DNA of 27,080 nucleotides, taken from positions 1,582,841 through 1,609,920 of the forward strand of contig LSYV01000005.1 of the NCBI GenBank assembly GCA_001584585.1, written 5' to 3'. The notes under the pieces are model-generated. The model made no database searches. It worked only from the letters and a program-made list of their open reading frames with translations, and was not told where the DNA came from. Positions 19,906 to 27,080 of the stretch are shown in pieces. Within the stretch, counting starts at the first letter, position 1. Every line of letters starts with the position of its first letter. The translations under genes were made by a program, and so were the position numbers. The stretch comes from Gonium pectorale (taxonomy: Eukaryota > Chlorophyta > Chlorophyceae > Chlamydomonadales > Volvocaceae).

Positions 19906-21439
19906 AGCGCCGCGCCCGGAGCTAGCGGGGGGATGAGACCGCGAAAGGCTACCGTTGAAGGATTTTCACGCTTTGCAAAAGTGTGCTTGTTAACACAGTG
20001 GGTGGTGCGGAGGTGAGGGGTGCATCAACGCTTTAAGGGGACAAGGATCCTTGGCAGCGAGTTGGGTTGGATGAAATGCAGGCTGCACGAACTCCTTGTA
20101 CGCCCGACTGAGTACTTTCACTCGAGGGCAGCGCGGCTGCGCGCAGCGCCCCCGGCCCGCCAAGCGCTCGACGCCCTACGCCCGTAGGTCCAAAGGGGGT
20201 GCTGCGTTTCTGGAGGCGAACAGCCTGATCAACAGCCTGCGCTTGATTAAGGATAACCTTTGAACCTTAGCTGCGATAGGCAAACACCTGTATCAGACAG
20301 CCGCGGTTTGAAGGTCTTGGGTAGCGTGAGCCCTGAAGTCCGTGGTTAACAAGCAAGGTAAAACTAGCGAAGTCGGGTGCGATCCCTGTCTAGAGGCTTG
20401 CTGGTTGGCGCATGACTCTGAATCGGTAGACGAGTGAAAGGGTGTAGGAAAGAAGGGATGCCCCGTGGGTCGGCCGACCCACGGGTCATGCAGCTGCTCA
20501 GACTCGGGCCATTCGTACTCGCGGGCATTGCATTAAGCACGTGACTATGGTAACCCTAGCACAGTGTCACGTTATGCTAGAAAAGACGCACGACTCGCAG
20601 GGCTTTCAACCGCCGCCCTGAGTGCTACTGCGCACGGTACTAATAACCGGTTGCTACCGGCTTCGGAGGTAGTTGGGCCGCGCCCGCCACACCGCCGCAG
20701 AGCCGGGCATGCATCCTGCTACTGAGTAGGCGGAGCCTTCTTCGAGGAACGCTTTCACGAGCGCGGCGGGAAAAGGTCGCCTGCCAATGGTAATCCGTTG
20801 GCTGCGCACCCCTCAAACCGGACCTCCGAGGTCCTCTCTTGTCGCCCTGACAGGCCGTTGTTGTGCGGCGCGCGCCTGCCTAATCCTCGGTCTAACTCAT
20901 CCCCTTACGCCAGCCCCGTTCGAGGTTTTCTGCAGTCAGACGTGCCCTGGGGCAGCCATCAAGCCCACAGCCCACCCGCGCCGCTGAGCCCGAAAGCCCT
21001 AGGCCGCAACCTGACGCTCCGCATTTGGCGTGCTCAGTGTTGCAGACTTGGCAAGGCGTAAAGCAGCCCAGGCGTAAAGCAGCAGCGATTCCCTCCGCGA
21101 GCCTTTCATAGCCATTTCAGCTCGCCGCCCGCAGCCCAGCTGCCAGATACCGTCCACCCCGGACCACCCCCATCAGCCCCAAGAGGGGCGCCCGCTGCCA
21201 CACACAGTTGCTTGATACTCCAGAGTCCAGACGGCTTCCAAGCAGCGGCTGTGGCTGTAGGTGTCAAGGGCCTCGGCCCCCCCGCGGGAGTGGACGGCTG
21301 AGCTTGTCCGCCTTATCCCATTGTACCTCGGCGGCTGGAGCTCAGTCCTGACGGCCTCTGGCAGTCCCTGCACAGCGCTGTGCAAGGTCTCGGGCTGCTG
21401 CCAGAGCGCGCCGCGCCGCTTTCAGGAAGGCTTGCAAGC
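19906..21439. other. Divergent intergenic region with an ORF-free, structured-looking block
   Basis: This region separates the lipocalin start (19905, minus) from the mannanase start (21440, plus) and should hold both promoters. From 19906 to 20786 no ATG-initiated frame of 60 codons exists on either strand, which is exceptional here because GC-rich DNA elsewhere in the window gives long chance frames almost everywhere. The block contains a 24-bp perfect palindrome (20462-20485) and a stem GCTACC/GGTAGT closed by a C-TTCG-G tetraloop (20653-20673). A 12-bp palindrome CAAGGATCCTTG starts near 20042. No match to a snRNA, SRP, 5S or tRNA signature was recognised. A near repeat of AGGCGTAAAGCAG occurs at about 21054 and 21070. 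Confidence 0.5.
20462..20485. repeat. Perfect 24-bp palindrome
   Basis: CCCGTGGGTCGG is followed immediately by its exact reverse complement, with no spacer. As RNA it would form a hairpin whose loop must open the central bases; as DNA it could be a binding site for a dimeric protein. It lies about midway in the ORF-free block, 557 bp upstream of the lipocalin start. Confidence 0.95.
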
Positions 21440-24400
21440 ATGGGGCAAAGACGGCCGCGCGCGCCATCCCCCGCGCGGCGGCCCAGGGCTGGGCACCGGC
21501 CAGCGGCGGAAACACTGCCGCAACGGATAACCACGAGCGCGCCGCCGCTGCTTACCCTGCTGTCGCTGGTGCTGCTGGGGACACTGCTGTCGGCGACGGT
21601 GCGGACCGTGGGAGCTCAGGCCACGGGCGCTGCCAACGCCGACACGGCGGCGGCGAGCACGTTCGCAAATGCGGCCTCGGCGATGACGGCGGCGTCGCGG
21701 GCGTCCGACGCAGGTACAACCGTCGGCTCGGTGGGCTCGATTGGTCTCTACTGGTATCTGGGGACCAACTTAGGCACGTCGCCGCTTGTGCGAATAAATT
21801 GGGCTTGTATAGTGGGATTTAGGGGAGGCCGTGGGCAGCATAGGCGGATGAAGGGGCAGGGAGCACGCGGGGAGAGGGGCCTCGCAAGTACGGAAACGAA
21901 GTGCCTCGCTCGCTGCCCCACCATGCTCGCGTCTCGCCTGCACTCTGAGCGTGGCGCCGTAGGCCCCGTAGCCGCTCCCTCGCCCGCGTTAACGAACCGG
22001 CGACTACTCCACCTGCTGCAGAGGCGGGCATCGGAGCTGCGGCGGCGGCAGCAGCACCGAAGGCTGCCAGCACCGCCGGCACCGCTGCCCAGGAGGCGGC
22101 GGAAGCTGAGAGGCCGACTGTCATCTTCTCCAGCGGCGGCCGCTACACGCGTACGACGGATGCGCGGGACGGCCCGGGGGTCATCCTCATACGCCCTCCC
22201 GCGGTCCTGACGGTGCCTCGCAAGGCGCCCAAGTCGGCATTCATCAGCGTGTGAGCGGTGTGGCTTTATTTGCGACTGCCGTAGCCGGCCCTTGCCTTCC
22301 GTTGAACCCGTGTCGGTCGACAGCTGTTGAAAGCCCTAGGTGCGGATGTGCGATGATGTGCGCCTCATATCCGCGTGAGGCCCCACGAGCAACCCCAACG
22401 AAAGACTCTCCCGGCGTGTCTTCTTTCCCAATCCCATGCACCCAGCCCCCTTCCCTCCCCTGCACCCCATCAGCCGCGGCACGCAGTTCATTGAGGATGG
22501 CAAACCCTTCTACTTCGTCGGCTTCAACGCGCACTGGCTTCCCAACCTGGTACGGGCAGCGCCTGCCTATAACACCGGGCGCATGCTCTCCGTGGGAGCA
22601 TGCCGTGCCGCAACCACACCATCGGTGGTATCAAGATATCGGTATCGGTGCCGTTGGTCTGCCCTAGACAGGCGCTGCAGCTCACTACAGCCCAGCCCAC
22701 CCGCTCACCCACGGCCAGCCTCGCAAACGCCACGGCCCCCACGCTCGGTCGATCCGCGCGCAAATGTCGCCGTGGTTCCCGCTCCCGCAGGCCACCTTTG
22801 AGCACGAGTGGGGCCGCACTCAGGCGGCGCACTTCATGCGGAGTGCTCAGGTGGGGGGGCCTGGCAGCCTGGCGCTGGGTGCGACTGCTGGAGTCGCACG
22901 GCGGGGCGTGGTACGGCGGAGGACCATGCGGCGTCGGGGGTGCGCAGGGTCCTTGCATGGCGCACACCTTGCGCTCGTCGTATGCGTCGTTTCATTTCAA
23001 CACCTTGCGCGCGCCAGCCGCCTCTCCTGACGTTGTGTCGGCCCGTGAGCTGCCCGAGCGAGTGGTATCCCGTCCAGTGGTCACTCTCCCCCCGCCACTC
23101 AGCCATCCGCTCCGGCCCCCCCTCCCGGCCCCCCTCCTTGATTCTTTGTTTCGCGTTGCGATCCGTGTCCCAACTGTATTCCCCCTCGCCTCGCCCCCGT
23201 CCTGCAGAAGCTGGGCATGCGAGTGGGGCGCTGGTGGGCGTTCAACAAGGCGCTGCCCGCCAACCCAGGGGAGTACGAGGAGGACCAGGTGGGGGTCTGG
23301 GAGGGAGCGGCGCGGGGCGCTGAGACGTGTTGATATGTGCTCAACACTGATATACCCCTGGAAAGAGGACGGAAGTAAGTACAGCCAGTGGCCGGGCGCT
23401 TTCCCCTCTCAACAAGACGACGGCATAGCATGTCACGGCTGCCTCCATGGAAGTCAACCTGGGCGCGCACTGTGGGTGCGTTTCCCTGCGTCCACCTATC
23501 GCCATGGAGCAGCGGAGCCGCTGCGCCCCCATGTCGGGCAGTCTCACCGGGACACCGCCAAGCCGCGAGAACGTCCGGGACTGCCATCTTCATCGCGAAC
23601 ATGAAGGTGATTGCGTGTCGAGCCCTTCCCCATGAACGTCCCTCGCTCCCCTCGCCCCCCACCTCCACTCTGCCTCCGCAGTTCCTTGGCCTCGACTACA
23701 CACTGTACCTGGCGTCCAAGTTCGGCATCCGCGTCATCCTGGCGCTCACCAACCTGTGGCCGCAGTACCGAGGGCCCGAGCACTTTCTGTACATGGCCAC
23801 GGGGAGCGCGAGTGGGTGGCTTGGAGGGGCTCGGTGGAGCGGGGGGCGGGTCCGGGCGAGTTGGTGGCAGCCGATGAGGCGCGTGGCGGCAGCGTACATT
23901 GCGTGTAGCCTCTCCCGTGACGCCATCATCTACGCCCGGCTCCATGCCTTGGCTGCACCCCGCATCCTGCTTCCATCCACCCACCCGCCCAGACGGGTTT
24001 AGAGTTAAGACCGGAGCTCCGACCCCGAACACCACGTCCGTTCCCTACCCGCCGACCACACCCCGCCGCCCCAGACGGCAAGACTGTTCTGGACTACTAC
24101 GCCGACCGGGCCACCCGCGAGCTGGTCAAGCGCCACATGGACACGGTGGTGCGGCGAGTCAACGCCTACAGCGGGGTGACCTACCGGGACGACCCCACCA
24201 TCCTGGGGTGGGACGTCATGAACGAGCCGAGGTGCCCGGGTGGGTGGGGCGGGTGGGGTAGGGGTAGGGGTGGGGCGGGGTAGGGGTGGGTGGGTGGGTG
24301 GGTGGGTATCTGCGCGGCGGACTGGACAAACGGGCCGGCGTGGTATTGGGTTCTTTATGTTGGACCAACACCCGACAATCCAGCCGCGCCGCGCACACGT

Positions 24401-27080
24401 TGGAGCCGGAACCTCTTGCCGTATCCCCCTCACCCCACGCACCCCATGTTCCATCCATGCTAAGGCGCCTCGCTCTCCGATGGCCGCCCGGCCGCGTCCC
24501 GTCCCTTGCCCCAACGCTCTCTTTGCTTCTCCTCCCAACCCTTCTGCACCTTTGCTTCCCCTCGCCACCACCCGCCCTCCCCCACCCGCCATCTGCCGCC
24601 AGGCTGCGACGCCTCCGAGATGGCCATCAAGCTGGACTGGATCGCCGAGATGGCCGCCTACCTGCGCTCCATCGACCCAAACCACCTCATCACCATGGTG
24701 CGAGAAGGGCCCCCGTGCCCGTATTTGTCCGTACCTGCCCGCACCTGTTCGTACCTGTTCGTACCTGTCCGTGACGGCCTGGCTTGTGCACATTGCCACC
24801 GACACATATCGCCGCCTCCGGTAGCCATGGTGCGTGTATTTGACCAACGCCTGCGTGCCGGGGCGCCTATCTGCCTGGGTGGTAAGACTGGGGTCTGGTG
24901 GGTCGCCCGCTCCCCGACCGGCACTCCGTCGGGCATTTGGCGCAGCTCTCGGCTTGCTGCTGAGCCGTCGCACCGCGTGTTGCTCCTCCCAGGGCAGCGA
25001 GGGCTACTTCGCGCCCGACCCAGCCACCAACCTGCACCTGCTAAACCCGGGAGCCGGCGCGCAGTGCGAAGGTGCGGGCTGGTGAGGGCTGGCTTCAAGT
25101 TGGGATACGGGGACGGCGGAGGTGGAGAGGACTTGGGGCAGATGTGTTTTTGGGGCGTATGTGGGCAGACGCCCTTCCGTCCCGACCATCCCGCCTACCC
25201 GCCTGGTGATCTCCCCTCGGCGGTGGGCACTCCCCCCCCATTCATCAATCCCCTACAGGCGAGGACTGGGTTGCGACCGTGTCAATGAAGGACCACGACT
25301 TCGCCTGCATACACGTGTACGAGCGGCAGGTGCGTACGGCAGCCGTACAAGCACCCAACATCGCGCCCGAATGGCATCCGCGTCGGGCTTGGCTGCTGCC
25401 TGGAGCAGGGTACAGGTTACAGGTTACAGGTACCCGTCAAAGCCTGTGTGGCCTGTGCTGCCTGGAGCGCTGAGAGCCCCGGTCCCTTATCGCGTGTTCT
25501 CTGGCAAGCGCCGAGCAAAGCCGTGACGCCCGCGTCCGCTTCGCCCATGCATAGGTCGAGGAGCTACCCTACAACCACGACCCCAAGCGCAACGACCCCG
25601 TCTGGGTCAAGTGCGACTTTGAGTGTTACATCAATTGGTGTGTGCCGGCGAGTGAAAGCGCGGGAACGGGAACGGGCGTGGTAGCGGGAATGTGGGGCTC
25701 AAGGGGGAGTGGCCTAACGGTGCGAGTGGGCAAGCAAGGTCTGGCATCTTCAACCGCGGCGCGGGCGCACAAAGAAAATGCGTGCAGTAACAAGAGGCCC
25801 AAGACCAGCTGGGAAGACCTCCGAAGAAGCCCATCACCTACTGCCGGCTGCGCTCCGCGGGTCCCCCCCCCCGACCCTTGCCGGCCCCGGTCCCCTCACG
25901 ACCCCTTGCCGTCCCCGCTGCCGCTGCAGGATGACCCGTTACATCGAGGCCCACGAGCAGGTGGCGGTGCAGATCAACAAGCCGCTGCTGCTGGAGGAGT
26001 TCGGCCTAACGTGGTGGTGTGTCCGTCAGTCCTGGGGCGGGGCGGGGCGGGGGTGGGTCCGTGTGAGGGGCGCTGCATGGCGGCGGGGCGGCCGGGGCTG
26101 GTGGCGGTGATGCGGCCCTGCGGAAGTGCACTGCCGTGTGTGACTGCGTAGGGGGGGAATGTGGGGTGCCCCTCCACACGAGGGCGCCCCGTCTTATGGG
26201 GGGCCGGGACGAACGTCACATGTCTTGCTCTCTACCCGCACACCATACCGGAAACGTCGCGCCTTCGGGAGCGTGCGGCTGTAGAGGTGGGCTCCCTCGT
26301 TCTTTGCAGATTTCTCCATCCGCCGGAGGGTTGGGTCCGCCTGGCCTGGCCGTGTTGGGCACGCAGCTGGGAGCGGGGGTGGAGGACGGTCCACCGGATC
26401 CGGTCCCGATGGGCGGAGCCTCAGACTTGCAGCGATATGTCAGCTGATCTCACGCAGGCCCTCATCGAAGGCGGCTTCTCCGCGCCAGCTCATCCCCTGG
26501 GGATGCATTGCGACCCCCTGTCTCTGACCGTCCGTGACGCTCCCTTGGCCCCATACAGCCCATACCAATCCATCCTAACCCGTCCCCACCACCCTAACCA
26601 CCCAGGCGCATGTGGGAGTACGACAGGCGGGTGCTGCTGCAGGTGCGTACGGCAGGGCGGCCGTCAACGTATGACGTGTACACAATACACGCCATCCGCG
26701 CCGGCCGGGTACCCCGCGCCTTGTCTTGACTCTGTCCTCGTGTCCCGAACGGCTAACCGAAGTGCTCACCGGTCAACGGTCACCTGCTAACCGACGAGCG
26801 CTGTTATGTGTGGCATGGCCTCCCCGCCCGCTCCGCTGACCTGGCCACGCCAGGTTGTGTTCGAGATGCTGGTTGACAGCGCCCGGAGCGGGGGACCGCT
26901 GGCGGGCGCGCTGTTCTGGAACGCTGCAGCCAACTTCACCGGAGACTGGGATGGGTGAGTGCCTCGCGGGGAGGGAGGGAGCGGGACAGTGGCTCATCAG
27001 CGTGCCGGTGGGTCAGTGGGTCACGCCGTGTGGCAAGATGTCCTCGTGTTCCCCCGCTTCCTCCAGCCCACACCTGCCCC
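21440..27080 (+). CDS. Secreted endo-beta-1,4-mannanase, glycoside hydrolase family 5 (3' end beyond window)
   Basis: Such enzymes hydrolyse internal beta-1,4-mannosyl bonds in mannans by a retaining mechanism. Exons: 21440-21713, 22022-22250, 22474-22549, 22791-22850, 23208-23288, 23682-23811, 24075-24239, 24603-24697, 24993-25071, 25259-25329, 25555-25637, 25930-26016, 26606-26642 and 26854-26954, perhaps then 27067-27080. Every junction keeps phase, giving 522 residues. A basic N-terminus is followed by a hydrophobic segment (34-52) and an AQA site near residue 61, so a signal peptide or anchor, then an Ala-rich linker. The catalytic domain begins GTQFIEDGKPFYFVGFNAHW. The acid/base is Glu334 in WDVMNEPRC (codon 24224-24226) and the nucleophile Glu471 in LLLEEFG (25997-25999); HVYERQ, GALFWNAA and NFTGDWDG are further GH5 mannanase signatures. 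An in-frame ATG at 21380 would add 20 residues. A role in the alga's own wall or in feeding on mannans cannot be decided. Confidence 0.93.
24240..24306 (+). repeat. G-rich tract with quadruplex potential at a mannanase splice donor
   Basis: Directly from the donor of mannanase intron 7 runs a series of G3-G4 blocks separated by T, TA or C, including GGGGTAGGGGTAGGGG and five consecutive GGGT units. Many combinations satisfy the four-run G-quadruplex rule on the coding strand, so the pre-mRNA could fold next to the 5' splice site. Confidence 0.8.

Noticed and set aside
19906..20786. Telomerase RNA, spliceosomal snRNA, SRP RNA or 5S rRNA
   Set aside because: No telomere-repeat template, Sm-type or branch-recognition motif, SRP GNAR motif or 5S internal control region was recognised on either strand.
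24231..24235. Alternative donor AG/GTGCCC in mannanase exon 7
   Set aside because: It would put exon 8 out of frame. The donor at 24240 keeps phase and yields NEPRCPGCDASEMA.

Overview
The window is nuclear DNA from a eukaryote, most likely a volvocine/chlamydomonadalean green alga. The reasons are high GC, genes cut into many short exons by 100-600 nt introns (GTGAGT/GTGCGT-type donors, CAG acceptors), Ala/Gly/Gln/Pro-rich low-complexity protein tails, and tRNA genes with a eukaryotic 37/38 intron. No operons, ribosome binding sites or CRISPR arrays are expected or seen. There is one assembly gap (15301-16098).

Layout. 1-153 is the C-terminal end of a basic, nuclear-type protein on the + strand. 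154-3229 has no convincing gene. 3230-5295 (minus) is a three-exon COQ10 gene, the mitochondrial START-fold coenzyme Q-binding protein. It shares a 322-bp head-to-head promoter region with 5618-8709 (+), a six-exon PHD-finger/GNAT acetyltransferase of the IDM1-like type. 8710-15173 is a gene-poor island of retroposon-like and repeat DNA. It holds a long hairpin, decayed protein-like fragments, two minus-strand tRNA-Pro genes (CGG without intron, AGG with a 15-nt intron), a SINE-like element and an array of diverged repeats that share a 3' hairpin motif. 15174-19905 (minus) is a lipocalin-fold protein related to the violaxanthin de-epoxidase lipocalin domain, with its 3' part lost in the gap. 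19906-21379 is a divergent intergenic region that includes an unusual 880-bp block with no ATG-initiated reading frame of 60 codons and a perfect 24-bp palindrome. 21440 to the window end (+) is a secreted GH5 endo-beta-1,4-mannanase with at least 14 exons, cut off by the window edge.

The genes do not form a pathway. COQ10 serves mitochondrial respiration, the PHD-GNAT protein chromatin, the lipocalin lipid or pigment binding, and the mannanase extracellular or wall polysaccharide. All exon junctions given for COQ10, the lipocalin and the mannanase keep reading phase, so those models are well supported. The PHD-GNAT model has one doubtful exon. The most notable items are the tRNA-Pro/retroposon neighbourhood, the structured ORF-free block at 19906-20786, the nested hairpin at 9658-9724, and a GC-AG intron inside the PHD gene. 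I found no clear undescribed multi-gene system.
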